From: JAGWFU01 sp035534575
GTDB lineage: Archaea; Micrarchaeota; Micrarchaeia; Micrarchaeales; Micrarchaeaceae
Length of the DNA stretch: 64,000 nucleotides
Direction of reading: 5' to 3'
NCBI GenBank assembly: GCA_035534575.1
Contig: DATLRT010000014.1
Coordinates: 15,624-79,623 of the forward strand
Shown: positions 49,306-58,605 of the stretch, one piece after another
Numbering within the stretch: the first letter of the stretch is position 1
Layout of the letters: every line of letters starts with the position of its first letter
The notes under the pieces: model-generated
What the model was told of the DNA's origin: nothing
Seen by the model: only the letters and a program-made list of their open reading frames with translations
Databases searched by the model: none
Program-made: the position numbers and the translations under genes

Positions 49306-51081
49306 TCAGCTCTCCTTAACCCCTACCTTCTTCTGCTTCCCGTACATCTCTATTATCTCCTTTGTTGTGGTGGCATCCTCCAGCGACTTGTCTTCCCTGA
49401 CCGCGGTCTCGCCCACCAGCCTCGGGAACCTCAGCGCGTATCCGACCTCCGTCCCATCGGCCTGCTTCTCCCTTCCGCATGTGTGTGTGGGCGACTTTGT
49501 TATCTCGTCAGCCATCACCGTGACAACGTACTTTGGATAGACCCAGAAGTCGGGCTCGACTATCGCGTCGACCCTGGCGGGCCTCGCCTTCACCTTTATC
49601 TTGTCCAGCAGCTCTTCCAGCTCGGTCATCTGCTTCTCGGTGAAGCCTGACCCGATCCTCGACACGGTCTCGAACATGTCCCTCTTCTTGTTGTACACCG
49701 CGCCGAGCAGGCCACCGAACTTGAACTCCGCCCTGCTCCCCCTTCCGAGGAAGTAGCCCACTATCACTAGGTCAACGGTGTCTGAGAGCTCGCCCTTGTA
49801 GCTCCTCTTCAGCTTTATCCACGAGAACTTCCTGGCTCCCGCGATGTACGGAGCCTCGAGGTCCTTTGTCATTATGCCCTCAAGCCCCTCGGCTATCGCC
49901 TCCTCGAAGAAGGTCTCGAGCTCCTTCGGCGAGCTGGTGACTATCTTGGTGGTGGGGACTATCCTCTTCCCCTTGGCGAGTATCCTCTCCAGCTCCGCCC
50001 TCCTCTTCTTGTAGGGCTCGCGCAGCCAGTCCCTGCCGCCGAGGTACATCATGTCGAACGCGAACAGGTGGAGCGGAAGCTCGAGCGCCTTCTCCTTGAC
50101 TCCGTGCTTCCTCTTCCTCTGTATTGTCTCCTGGAATGGAAGGAACTCCTGGGTCGCCTCGTTGTATGCGATAGCCTCCCCCTCGAATATTATCCTGTCT
50201 TCATGAACCTCGCTGAGCGTTGCCTCGATTATGTCAGGAAACATAGCGGTGACGTCCTCAAGGCGCCTAGAGAACAGCCTCACCTTCTTGCCGCTCTTGT
50301 GCACCTGCAGCCTGAACCCGTCGTACTTGTGCTCCACGGCAGCGGTGCCGTTCATCCTCTCGATTATCTCCTCTGCGGTAGGAAGCCGCTCCGCAAGCGC
50401 GGGCCTGATTGGCTTGAAAACCGTGACGTGCATGGCCCCTATCGCTTCCATGCCGCCCGACACGAGCTCCTCTGCCACGGCGCCAAGGTCGCTGCATATG
50501 TTGTATGCGGATTCCAGCTCTGGCTTGGCCTCTCTGCCGCCTGTCGCCATTGAGGAGAGTGCCTCCAGTATTGTCGCGTCGCCCACGCCTAGGCGCAGCT
50601 GGCCCAGCGGATATCTTGCGATGTACTTCGCCTCCACTGGGGAGGATGATGCAAACATGTTGGCAAGCATGGTTATCTTTGTGTCCTTGCTCCCCTGGCC
50701 CGATGCCTCGGCCAGCTTCTTCATGGTGTCGTAGACGTCCGAGACGGAGTTCCTTGCCTGCCTCATGCTCTTCAGCTTGGACTCCTCTCTCAGCTTCTGC
50801 GCGGTTATGCCGAGGTCCCCACTCCTCTTGAAGTCCCTGTCCACCTGCTCCTTGGTGAAGCCGGTGGCGACGGCTATAGCCTCCTCCACTATCTTCTCCG
50901 CAATGCCGAACTCTAGCCCCTCGAACGGCGGGAGGAGGGTGCCCTGGGTCATGTAAACTATCTTGGATATCTCGCCCTTGCCCGATTCCTTAAGCGCCTC
51001 TGTGAGCAACTCTATCATCTTGAGCCTGCCGGATACGCCCTCAAGCTTCTCGTAAGACTCCACCAATTTTGAGAACTGCAT
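49306..51081 (-). CDS. lig: ATP-dependent DNA ligase
   Basis: A 591-residue archaeal replicative DNA ligase. The adenylation lysine is Lys252 in EHKYDGFRLQV. Further nucleotidyltransferase motifs are FEGEAIAY, LHLFAFDMMYL, EGLEGIMTKDLEAPY and FSWIKLKRSY. An N-terminal helical DNA-binding domain (residues 1-220) and a C-terminal OB fold with VADAIVEP-like sequence complete the usual layout. It seals Okazaki fragments, probably with the PCNA loaded by the RFC at 21 kb. Confidence 0.93.
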   Translation of the reverse strand: MQFSKLVESYEKLEGVSGRLKMIELLTEALKESGKGEISKIVYMTQGTLLPPFEGLEFGIAEKIVEEAIAVATGFTKEQVDRDFKRSGDLGITAQKLREESKLKSMRQARNSVSDVYDTMKKLAEASGQGSKDTKITMLANMFASSSPVEAKYIARYPLGQLRLGVGDATILEALSSMATGGREAKPELESAYNICSDLGAVAEELVSGGMEAIGAMHVTVFKPIRPALAERLPTAEEIIERMNGTAAVEHKYDGFRLQVHKSGKKVRLFSRRLEDVTAMFPDIIEATLSEVHEDRIIFEGEAIAYNEATQEFLPFQETIQRKRKHGVKEKALELPLHLFAFDMMYLGGRDWLREPYKKRRAELERILAKGKRIVPTTKIVTSSPKELETFFEEAIAEGLEGIMTKDLEAPYIAGARKFSWIKLKRSYKGELSDTVDLVIVGYFLGRGSRAEFKFGGLLGAVYNKKRDMFETVSRIGSGFTEKQMTELEELLDKIKVKARPARVDAIVEPDFWVYPKYVVTVMADEITKSPTHTCGREKQADGTEVGYALRFPRLVGETAVREDKSLEDATTTKEIIEMYGKQKKVGVKES

Positions 51082-51142
51082 CCTATCCCCTTCTGTCCGA
51101 GCCGTCCTGCCTGGGCAGGGTTGAAAACGTGAACGTGAGATG

Positions 51143-54097
51143 TCATGAGTGGCAGGTGGATGCCGAGCTCTTTATCCACGAGCACCCGCTCTGCACAGAG
51201 CAGCGGTTGCCTCCCGAGTCCCCGTTGGATTGCGATGTGGATGAGCAGGAGATTCCGGATGTGACGTGAAGGGTCGCGTTGTTGGCGCCGAAGGTGTTTT
51301 GGTTCGCGTTCACCACGGATATGCCGGTGTAGCTGTACATCGCGGTGTTGTTGGTCACTGTGACGGATGTCGCGTTGTTTATCTGATATGCGAACTCGGC
51401 GCCGCTCACTATGTTGTTGAGCACGCTACCGGATCCGCCGCCAACGAAGTTGATCCCCTGGTATGGGGCGGTTATGTTGTTCGCCCTTGCCTGCGAGTTC
51501 TGCGTGTTAAGCATAGTTATCGCAGCCAGGCCGGCCGTCTGGTTCTGTATCGAGATGGTGTTGTTCTGCAAAGTGACAGTGAAAGAGTTGGTGACGAACA
51601 CCGGGTTGGAGAAGCCCTTGAGCACGCAGTTGGAAAGCTTGTCGTTGCGGACGTTCTGGAAGTATGCGAAGGTGCCGCCGTTGGTAGCTATGACAGTGTG
51701 GCCCTCGCAGTTTATCGTGGTGGTGTTGGCGAACACGCTCATGCAGGTTGAGCCGAAACCGTAGACCGCGTCGGCGGTGAGCGATATGGTGTCGGAGACG
51801 GACACCAGCCTGCAGGCCAAATGCACTGCTGGAATGGGCACTGCGGCGAGCCACTTGCACCCGCTCTTCGTGGTGCCGTAGTTGATGCCGCCGAGCTCGT
51901 CGTTGACTCCGGAGTTGCCGTTGCACACGTAGTCATAGCCGTTGTTGAGCGACATGGTGTTGTTGGATACCCTGTTGCCCTTTGACGCTCCGCTGAGCTC
52001 CAGCCCTATGTAGTTCGACAGGCCATTGTTGTTGGTCACTATGTCGTTGCTCGAGTTAATCATCTCTATACCGAAGCCCTTATCTCCCGCATATGTGAGG
52101 TTCATCCCGCTGAGGGTGAAGTATGTGACGTTGTTCATGTACACGGTAGCGTTGTTAGCCCCGTTCGCGCTCCCGAAGAGGAGGGAGCCGCCGGATAGGC
52201 CGTTTATGTAGAAGCCGTACAGCCTGCTCGAGGACTTTATGCCGCTCATGAATACGCTAGAGGAGTCGGTTATGTTGACGGAGTCATAAAGCCCATAGAG
52301 GCCGCAGTTAGTTATCGTTATGTTGCTCCTACCCGCCATGCTTATCATCGAGCCTGGAGTGCTGCCCAGCCCGTTTATGGTGTTGCCTCCGCAGCTCAGC
52401 GAGACGTTGTTCGCAGCTATGGTTATGCAATTGGACTGCGCGTCAACTATGTTGGACTTGAGCGAGTAGTTGCCCGAATGGGAGATTGTGCCGCAGGAGC
52501 TTATCGGGTAGTAGGGCAGCAGCGAGCCCCTGGTTATCTTGCAGCTGGCCCACTGGGCGTTGGTTAGGCCGCAGCTCGTGCCCTGCATTATGTTGTAGCT
52601 TGCGTTGACCGAGTCCGCTGTCGCGTAGACGTCGTAGGTGGTGCTGTTGAGCGAGCTGCCCCCCTGGAATATGTTGCCCAGCGAGTCGGTCAGGTATATG
52701 CCGTACTGGTTCCTGAGCATCGTCGGGTTGCCGATGACATCGGAGGCCGCGTTGGATACATACAGGCCGAAGTTGCTCGAGGTTGCAGATGAGTTCTGCA
52801 CTGAGACCGAGACGGTATTGGTCAGGCTTATAGCGAACTGGGTTGCATTGACAACGGAGACGTTGCTTATGCGCGACCTGTTAGTGTTGATAAGCTGCAC
52901 ACCGGTGTTGAATCCGCTTATGTTGCAGTTCTTGATCGTCAGGTTGGATACGCCGGATGAGTATATGGCGTAGCTGCCGTGGCTCATCGTGTGACCCATG
53001 CAATTGAGCACCACGCCGCTTGAGGCTATGTTTATGCACCTTATGTTGTCATACACAGCCGCGGGGTTGGAGACGTTGATGTAAGAGCCCATGTTTATGT
53101 TGCCGCTCATGTAGTAAGTTCCCGGCTGGTTAATCGAGCCGCAGCTGCTTATCTGGCTGCCCAGGCTAATCTTGGAGAGGTTCGCGGGTATGTTTACGCC
53201 CTTGCACATCAGGAAGCCGCAGCCGGTGTTGTTGACGCACGTGTTGCCCGATGCGGTTGATGTGCCAGGGAAGCTTGAGGGTGTTGAGCAGTAGAGCGAT
53301 GTGGGCGTGCCGTTGACCAGGTTGGAGAAGTAGCTGTTGCCTGTTGAGTTGACCTTTATCCCATAGAACTGGTTGTACTCAATGGTGTTGTTGGCCACCT
53401 TGTTGCCCGACGAGCCGCCGGTCATCAGCAGTGCGCCGTCGCCGCTCGATGCCCTCGACATGAAGTTGTTGGCCACGCTGCTGTTCATCGTGGCTGCCAT
53501 CACCAGCTCGGATATGTAGTTCTGCGTGATGTTGTTGTTGAGCACGCTGATGCCCTTGGAAGATGAGACGTAAACGCCATATGAGAAGTTCCTGATGTTG
53601 CAGCCCACCAGCGAGACGTTAGACCTGCCGTTTATCAGCACGCCATAGCTGAAGGGGGAGTAGTTGACGAACGGGCCTGAGCCGGTTATCTTGTTGTTGC
53701 TGCAGTAGACACCCACGTTGTCCGATGTGACATTTATGCAGGCGCCGGTTGTGGCGCTTGTCTTGGTGTCCTGCGCAAGCACGTATCTGCCCGGCTTGCT
53801 CAGGGTCGCGCACCCGTATATTATACCGCCCTGCGCCCCGCTCGTTAGGACTGAGGTCGTAGAGGTGCTGATTATCGAGTGCGAGCCGGTGAAAAAGACC
53901 TGGGCGAGTATGGCGATGACAAGTACTATTATCCCTATAACTATGGGAAGGATCTTGAACAGCGAGGGCACCCTTGCCCTCCTCTGGGGGCCGATCGTGC
54001 CGTATCCAGGCACATCCATGGGCTGGTCGGGCGCGGGAGCCTGCTGCCCAGCAGCCTGTGCGGCGTCCTGAACGCTCCCTCCGCTGTTATCATCCAT
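51143..54097 (-). CDS. Giant membrane-anchored right-handed beta-helix surface protein
   Basis: About 984 residues. A cytoplasmic N-terminal tail of about 45 residues rich in Ala, Gln and Pro precedes a single helix (LFKILPIVIGIIVLVIAILAQVFF). The rest is four related units of about 200-230 residues. Each opens with a Cys-containing (S/A)-x-P-G-x-Y-like strand and a CINI/CITIAANNV segment, and runs through NosD/parallel-beta-helix rungs with many NNT, NST and SGV turns. Paired cysteines and dozens of N-x-S/T sequons suggest a rigid glycosylated stalk outside the cell. The start at 54097 is chosen by the TATA-like ATTAATATAG about 35 bases ahead. Confidence 0.78.
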   Translation of the reverse strand: MDDNSGGSVQDAAQAAGQQAPAPDQPMDVPGYGTIGPQRRARVPSLFKILPIVIGIIVLVIAILAQVFFTGSHSIISTSTTSVLTSGAQGGIIYGCATLSKPGRYVLAQDTKTSATTGACINVTSDNVGVYCSNNKITGSGPFVNYSPFSYGVLINGRSNVSLVGCNIRNFSYGVYVSSSKGISVLNNNITQNYISELVMAATMNSSVANNFMSRASSGDGALLMTGGSSGNKVANNTIEYNQFYGIKVNSTGNSYFSNLVNGTPTSLYCSTPSSFPGTSTASGNTCVNNTGCGFLMCKGVNIPANLSKISLGSQISSCGSINQPGTYYMSGNINMGSYINVSNPAAVYDNIRCINIASSGVVLNCMGHTMSHGSYAIYSSGVSNLTIKNCNISGFNTGVQLINTNRSRISNVSVVNATQFAISLTNTVSVSVQNSSATSSNFGLYVSNAASDVIGNPTMLRNQYGIYLTDSLGNIFQGGSSLNSTTYDVYATADSVNASYNIMQGTSCGLTNAQWASCKITRGSLLPYYPISSCGTISHSGNYSLKSNIVDAQSNCITIAANNVSLSCGGNTINGLGSTPGSMISMAGRSNITITNCGLYGLYDSVNITDSSSVFMSGIKSSSRLYGFYINGLSGGSLLFGSANGANNATVYMNNVTYFTLSGMNLTYAGDKGFGIEMINSSNDIVTNNNGLSNYIGLELSGASKGNRVSNNTMSLNNGYDYVCNGNSGVNDELGGINYGTTKSGCKWLAAVPIPAVHLACRLVSVSDTISLTADAVYGFGSTCMSVFANTTTINCEGHTVIATNGGTFAYFQNVRNDKLSNCVLKGFSNPVFVTNSFTVTLQNNTISIQNQTAGLAAITMLNTQNSQARANNITAPYQGINFVGGGSGSVLNNIVSGAEFAYQINNATSVTVTNNTAMYSYTGISVVNANQNTFGANNATLHVTSGISCSSTSQSNGDSGGNRCSVQSGCSWIKSSASTCHS

Positions 54098-54147
54098 TAC
54101 TAACATGATAAGGGCACCCGAATACGCTATCTATATTAATGCTTTGA

Positions 54148-54157
54148 TATTTAAATC
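54148..54157 (+). promoter_or_regulatory. TATA box of tRNA-Thr
   Basis: TATTTAAATC lies about 20 bases before the first base of the tRNA, as expected for archaeal tRNA promoters. Confidence 0.5.
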
Positions 54158-54171
54158 ATTCTATAAATAGT

Positions 54172-54243
54172 GCCTCGGTAACTCAGGGGTAGAGTGCCAG
54201 TTTCGTAAACTGGAAGTCGAGGGTTCGATTCCCTCTCGGGGCT
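54172..54243 (+). tRNA. tRNA-Thr (anticodon CGT)
   Basis: Plus-strand cloverleaf: acceptor GCCTCGG/TCGGGGC with G-T pairs, anticodon stem CCAGT/ACTGG around loop TTCGTAA (anticodon CGU), T arm GAGGG-TTCGATT-CCCTC and discriminator T. The next gene starts 18 bases behind it and may be co-transcribed. Confidence 0.93.
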
Positions 54244-54261
54244 TATGATTAGGCGGATACC

Positions 54262-54669
54262 ATGGATAACATTGACGATGTTATGAGGGATGTCCAGGAA
54301 AGGGAGATGCGGGACAGAGGGGCCGAGCAGGTTGACAGAGCCATCGGCAACCTCGATTATGATGGGGAGCAGAGCGTGGCAGAGGATGTGGCCGAATCCC
54401 CGCAGGGGCAGCAATCTGCGCGCAGGATAAACGTGGGCAGGGTTGAGCACTTCTTCAGCAAGATAAACGTGGTTGCGCTGCACCTCACGGGCACGCTGAG
54501 AGTCGGCGACACGATAGAGATAGACACTGAGGCGGGGCCAGTCAGGGCTAAGGTTTCAGAGATGCAGATAGACCGGAAGGATGTCGAGGTCGCCACTTAC
54601 GGAGATGACGTTGGAATAAAGGTAGACAGACCGGTGAGCGAGGGCAGCGATGTCTTCCTTGTAGGGTAG
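54262..54669 (+). CDS. Stand-alone translation-factor-like beta barrel with acidic N terminus
   Basis: A 135-residue protein. Residues 1-55 are an acidic, helical and probably disordered extension (MDNIDDVMRDVQEREMRDRG). Residues 56-135 match EF-Tu domain 2: INVGRVEHFFSKINVVALHLTGTLRVGDTIEI, then VSEMQIDRKDVEVATYGDDVGIKV. Short proteins of this kind are annotated in archaea as translation elongation factor-like proteins of unknown role. No GTPase domain is present. It may bind tRNA or rRNA ends, as EF-Tu domain 2 does. Confidence 0.68.
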   Translation: MDNIDDVMRDVQEREMRDRGAEQVDRAIGNLDYDGEQSVAEDVAESPQGQQSARRINVGRVEHFFSKINVVALHLTGTLRVGDTIEIDTEAGPVRAKVSEMQIDRKDVEVATYGDDVGIKVDRPVSEGSDVFLVG

Positions 54670-54727
54670 CACCTAGCTGCAAATAAATACCTTAATGCAG
54701 AAGATAATACAGTATGTAAGTGAGCCC

Positions 54728-54988
54728 ATGAGCAAGACAACGATTTTTGTCAGGTGCAAGGATGATGACCATCGCAACGACGCCAAGTTTTCGCATGTGT
54801 TACTCAGGATTCCCGGGGTCAGCGACGTGATAGAGACCTTCGTGAGGGACACCAAGGGAAAGGACTACTGCATGATAGTCGAGACGCACGAGGACAAGAA
54901 GGGCGTGGCTAGGGTCTCCGCATTGCTCAGAAAGCACGAGAATGTTGGGAGCGTCCACATTCCAAAACCCGCGCAGGTCCCTATCTGA
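54728..54988 (+). CDS. Small hypothetical protein, possibly ferredoxin-like fold
   Basis: An 86-residue protein: MSKTTIFVRCKDDDHRNDAK, SHVLLRIPGVSDVIETFV, YCMIVETHEDKKGVARVSALL and a final VGSVHIPKPAQVPI. The alternating strands and helices recall the ligand-binding (RAM) domain of Lrp regulators, but without a DNA-binding part. The start at 54728 fits the TAAATACC box near 54685; an ATG at 54695 lies too close to it. Confidence 0.55.
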   Translation: MSKTTIFVRCKDDDHRNDAKFSHVLLRIPGVSDVIETFVRDTKGKDYCMIVETHEDKKGVARVSALLRKHENVGSVHIPKPAQVPI

Positions 54989-55044
54989 TTGCTTCGTCCA
55001 ATGGAGGGTCATCGGTACGAAAATAAACCGCAGGCTCTCTCAAG

Positions 55045-55054
55045 CTTTATATAG
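55045..55054 (+). promoter_or_regulatory. TATA box of pyrG
   Basis: CTTTATATAG is centred about 26 bases before the ATG at 55075. It rules out the in-frame ATG at 55057, which lies only a few bases behind it, and implies a leaderless mRNA. Confidence 0.55.
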
Positions 55055-55074
55055 CTATGAGTGGTAACTGTTCT

Positions 55075-56682
55075 ATGCCAACGAAATTCGTTGTAGTGCT
55101 CGGTTCTCTAATGAGCGGGCTAGGCAAGGGGATAGTCACTTCCTCCATTCTCAGGATTCTAGATTTCTACGGATACAACGTGCTTCCGCTCAAGTTCGAC
55201 GGATATCTCAACTACGACTGCGGTACGATGAACCCCTACAGGCACGGCGAGGTCTTCGTCTTCGATGACAAGAGCGAGGTCGACATGGACTTCGGAATGT
55301 ACGAGAGGTTCTCGGGGAAGAACCTCACGGGCGACCTCTCCATAACCGGGGGCAAGGTGTTCAGCGAGATAATAGCAAGGGAGAGGAGGGGAGCATATCT
55401 CGGCATAGACGTGCAGATAGTGCCGCACCTCACCGACCTGATAGTGAAGAAGATAGAGGGCGTGGCCAAGAAGAGGAATCTCGACGTGATGGTCATAGAG
55501 GTGGGCGGGACCGTGGGAGACATAGAGAACGGATATTTCATAGAGGCTATGAGGCAGCTCGCAATCAAGGAGAAGGTCGTGTTCATCGATGTCACTTACA
55601 TACCGATGCTCAGCGCGGTCGGGGAACAGAAGACAAAGCCCACGCAGCTGGCACTCAGGTCAATCATGCAGTCGGGGATAAGGCCGGACTTCGTGGTGTG
55701 CAGGACTGAGAGCGCGCTTAACAACGAGACGAGGGAGAAGCTCGCGATGTTCGCAAACCTGCCTAAGAGCAGGATAATAGAGGACTGCACCCAGGACACG
55801 CTTTACAGCCTGCCTCCATATTTTATGGACCAGAAGTTCGACAGGCTGCTGATCAATGAGTTGGGATTGGAGAAGAGGAAGCTCAACGCAAAGGCGCTGA
55901 AGGAGTGGAAGGACAGCGTCGCCAACATAACCACGCCTAAGTCGAGCGTCAACATTGCGATAGTCGGAAAGTACACGAAGATGAAGGACGCCTACGCCAG
56001 CGTGAAGGAGGCGTTGGTGCATTCGGGAGCGGACATAAGCTGCGGCATAAACCTGAAGTGGGTCGAGTCGGAGGATCTCGAAAAGGAGGACGTGGCGAAA
56101 GTGCTGAACGTCGACGGAATAATAGTGCCGGGAGGATTCGGCAACAGGGGAATTGAGGGCAAGATAAACGCGATAAGGTACGCAAGGGAGAACAAGATAC
56201 CGTATCTGGGGCTCTGCCTCGGGATGCAGCTCATGGCGATAGAGTACGCGCGCAACGTGTGCGGGCTTGATGGCGCCAACTCTACGGAGTTCAACAAGAA
56301 CGCGCGGCATAAGATAGTGGACATAATGCCGTCCCAGCTGAAGGTCAAGCTGAAGGGGGCCTCGATGAGGCTGGGCTCGTGGAAGTGCAAGATAACTTCG
56401 AAGAACACGATAGCCTACGAGGCCTACGGAAGCAAGCTAGTGCAGGAGAGGCACAGGCACAGGTATGAGGTCAACAACAAGTACAGGGACACATTGCAGA
56501 AGAACGGCGCCGTGATATCGGGAGTGACGCCGGACAACAAGCTTGTGGAGTTCTTCGAGTGGAAGGGCAGCTTCGGGATAGGGACGCAGGCGCACCCTGA
56601 GCTCAAGTCGAAGTTCGGCCAGCCCGCTCCGCTGTTCCTCAGCTTCGTGAAAGCGGCAAGGGAGTACAGGGGCGCTAAATAG
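55075..56682 (+). CDS. pyrG: CTP synthase
   Basis: A 535-residue enzyme that makes CTP from UTP, ATP and glutamine. The synthetase half starts MPTKFVVVLGSLMSGLGKGI (P-loop GLGKG) with GTVGDIENGYF. The C-terminal glutamine amidotransferase has the nucleophile elbow LGLCLGMQLM and the His-Pro-Glu catalytic pair in GTQAHPELKSKF. Canonical SGLGKG(I/V) and length. The first GGV(V/I)SG of the bacterial form reads GSLMSG here. It ends 8 bases inside the convergent FAD synthase gene. Confidence 0.94.
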   Translation: MPTKFVVVLGSLMSGLGKGIVTSSILRILDFYGYNVLPLKFDGYLNYDCGTMNPYRHGEVFVFDDKSEVDMDFGMYERFSGKNLTGDLSITGGKVFSEIIARERRGAYLGIDVQIVPHLTDLIVKKIEGVAKKRNLDVMVIEVGGTVGDIENGYFIEAMRQLAIKEKVVFIDVTYIPMLSAVGEQKTKPTQLALRSIMQSGIRPDFVVCRTESALNNETREKLAMFANLPKSRIIEDCTQDTLYSLPPYFMDQKFDRLLINELGLEKRKLNAKALKEWKDSVANITTPKSSVNIAIVGKYTKMKDAYASVKEALVHSGADISCGINLKWVESEDLEKEDVAKVLNVDGIIVPGGFGNRGIEGKINAIRYARENKIPYLGLCLGMQLMAIEYARNVCGLDGANSTEFNKNARHKIVDIMPSQLKVKLKGASMRLGSWKCKITSKNTIAYEAYGSKLVQERHRHRYEVNNKYRDTLQKNGAVISGVTPDNKLVEFFEWKGSFGIGTQAHPELKSKFGQPAPLFLSFVKAAREYRGAK

Positions 56683-57112
56683 AGGAGAGCAGCGCGCGAA
56701 TCTTGGAGCTCTTGTATAATCCGCGGTTGAGGGCCTGCTTCGCCCTGACCACGCGCACCTTGAGCCCGCGCTTCGCAGCCCATTTCTTTACGTCTTTGGG
56801 GTCGACCCGCTGGTCGTAGCCGAAGACTATCACGTCGGGCCTGTAGTCCATCAGGATTGAGTATCTGTCTTTGTAAGCGGCGATCTTCTTCCCTAGCACG
56901 GCCTTGTCGACGTACTTGAGCGAGCCCACCATGTCCAGCCTGGTCTTCTGGTCGAAGAAGGGCTCCCTCCCCTTTATCATCTCGATGCTGCTGTCCCTTG
57001 CAACCACAACGATGAGCCTGTCCCCCATCGCCTTGGCCTTCCTCAGGTAGACCAGGTGGCCCGGATGTATTATGTCGAACGACCCGAAGGCCATCACGAG
57101 CTTGCGCCTCAT
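56675..57112 (-). CDS. ribL: FAD synthase, archaeal cytidylyltransferase type
   Basis: A 145-residue nucleotidyltransferase: FGSFDIIHPGHLVYLRKAK with the HxGH motif (16-19), VVARDSS, and DVIVFGYDQRVDP with the R-x-x-x-D loop. The RibL family joins AMP to FMN to make FAD, needed by the flavoproteins in this window. A TATA-like TAATTTATACC lies about 28 bases ahead, so the mRNA is probably leaderless. Other small cytidylyltransferases (such as glycerol-phosphate type) have similar motifs, so the substrate is not certain. Confidence 0.82.
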   Translation of the reverse strand: MRRKLVMAFGSFDIIHPGHLVYLRKAKAMGDRLIVVVARDSSIEMIKGREPFFDQKTRLDMVGSLKYVDKAVLGKKIAAYKDRYSILMDYRPDVIVFGYDQRVDPKDVKKWAAKRGLKVRVVRAKQALNRGLYKSSKIRALLSSI

Positions 57113-57221
57113 TGAACCGTATCCATCAGGAAACCAAGGTATAAATTACCTGTGCAGAATCTGAAAGGGCAAGCGGAAATAAATCGCAAAGTTTTAAGAA
57201 CGTTAAAAGCCCTATCATAGT

Positions 57222-57515
57222 ATGGCAACTGTCGGTGAGGTCATCACCGCCCTGCACAACTGCAACGACCCCGAGCTGGGCGCGAACATTGTGGACATAG
57301 GGCTCATCTACAACATAAAGATAGCGGAGCAGAAGGACGTGAAGGTCACGCTTACAATGACATCACCTATGTGCCCGGTCACGAGCATAATCATGGCCGA
57401 CGTGCAGCTAAGGCTTGAGGCAGTGCAGGGAGTGGGAAAGGTAGAGATAGAGTTGGTCTGGGATCCGCTATGGAGCCCGGACATGATGAGCGAAGACCTG
57501 AAGTACAGGAACTAG
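57222..57515 (+). CDS. MIP18/DUF59 family iron-sulfur assembly protein
   Basis: A 97-residue protein with the DUF59 pattern: NCNDPELGANIVDIGLIYNI, MTSPMCPVTSIIMADV with its conserved Cys, and VELVWDPLWSPDMMSE. Members (SufT/PaaD-like, eukaryotic MIP18) help insert Fe-S clusters. A T-rich tract follows the stop at 57516-57530 and probably ends transcription. Confidence 0.88.
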   Translation: MATVGEVITALHNCNDPELGANIVDIGLIYNIKIAEQKDVKVTLTMTSPMCPVTSIIMADVQLRLEAVQGVGKVEIELVWDPLWSPDMMSEDLKYRN

Positions 57516-57534
57516 CTTTTCCTCTTTCTTTCGC

Positions 57535-58101
57535 TTATTTGTACATTACCTCTTCGTCCGTGCTCTTGTAGCTAACAAGTTCCTCCTTGCCGAACCACAG
57601 TGCGATCTCTTTCTCCGCGATCTCCTTGTCCTCGGACATGTGGACCAGGTTCTTGACGGCCCTCTTGTTCTTGTCCGCAAGGTCGTACGAGTCGCTTGAG
57701 TACTTTCCCCTTATGGTAGATGGGTCGGCCTTCCTCGGCTCCGTTGGCCCCAAAACTTTCCTTGTCACGAACACGGCCTCGTTGCCCTCAAACACCATCG
57801 CGACAACCGGTCCGCTTGTGAAGTAGTCGAGCAGGTGCTGCCTTATCCTCATCCCGATCTCCCTCGGGCTCTCCGTAACGTCAATGCCCTTCTCCTTGTA
57901 AGAGGCGGTAGCCTTCTCTCCGACAGCCTGCAGCCACTTCTCGTCAGGCGCGTAGTGCTTGCCCGTCAGCTCAACGGTGGGGTTGACCATCTTGGTCGCT
58001 ATCAGCTTGAGCCCGGTGTCCTCCAGCGTGGTTATTATCTTCCCTGTGAGCGACCTGTACACTCCGTCCGGCTTTATTATTACCAATGTCCTGTCAATCA
58101 T
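57535..58101 (-). CDS. ndk: Nucleoside diphosphate kinase
   Basis: A 188-residue enzyme that phosphorylates NDPs via a phospho-His. It starts MIDRTLVIIKPDGV, and the catalytic His154 is in NLVHMSEDKEIAEKEI. GPTEPRKADPSTIRGKY is the nucleotide-binding loop. It is longer than bacterial Ndk (about 140 residues) because of an insertion between residues about 40 and 85, as in several other archaea. With pyrG it supplies CTP and other NTPs. Confidence 0.92.
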   Translation of the reverse strand: MIDRTLVIIKPDGVYRSLTGKIITTLEDTGLKLIATKMVNPTVELTGKHYAPDEKWLQAVGEKATASYKEKGIDVTESPREIGMRIRQHLLDYFTSGPVVAMVFEGNEAVFVTRKVLGPTEPRKADPSTIRGKYSSDSYDLADKNKRAVKNLVHMSEDKEIAEKEIALWFGKEELVSYKSTDEEVMYK

Positions 58102-58181
58102 CAAAATCACTTCAACAGATTTCTCTCTTTAAGGTTTATATAGCTATACAAAGAAAAGTTACTGAAGCGGGCTTGAAGGCA

Positions 58182-58604
58182 ATGAACGTTCCTGAAAAGT
58201 ATCTCAAGAGGATACAGGATTTCCTGCTTCCGGACGAGAAGGTTATGATAGCGGCTGCGGAGACGCGGCTATGGCCCTGCGGCTCCCTGTTCGCACCGGT
58301 GCTGATAGTAGCCACCAACAAGAGGATAATAATATCCAGGAGGGACGTGTTGAGCATAAGCAAGAGGTACAAGATAATCTCCTATGGCGACGTGCTTGAC
58401 GTCAACGTGAGGCACGGGATAAGGTACTCAAGCATACACTTCGGCATCGCGTCCAGGTCGGTCGAGAGCGAGGACACATGGACGAGGGGGCTCAGGTACG
58501 CGGACATGGTCGAGCTGGCCAAGTACGTTAACCAGATGGCGATAGCCGCCGATGAGGGCAGGCACAGGCAGCAGACGGACAGCACGCCGATGCAGATGAA
58601 GTGA
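58182..58604 (+). CDS. Bacterial-type PH domain protein
   Basis: A 140-residue protein starting MNVPEKYLKRIQDFLLPDEKV. It folds as a bacterial PH (bPH) domain: ETRLWPCGSLFAPVLIVATNKRIIISRRDVL, YKIISYGDVLDVNVRHGI, and SSIHFGIASRSVESEDT. It has a polar C-terminal tail. There is no membrane helix. It lies 15 bases before the aIF5B gene, so it is co-transcribed; the link to translation initiation is unexplained. The start was set by the TTTATATAGC box at about 58134. Confidence 0.7.
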   Translation: MNVPEKYLKRIQDFLLPDEKVMIAAAETRLWPCGSLFAPVLIVATNKRIIISRRDVLSISKRYKIISYGDVLDVNVRHGIRYSSIHFGIASRSVESEDTWTRGLRYADMVELAKYVNQMAIAADEGRHRQQTDSTPMQMK

Positions 58605-58605
58605 A

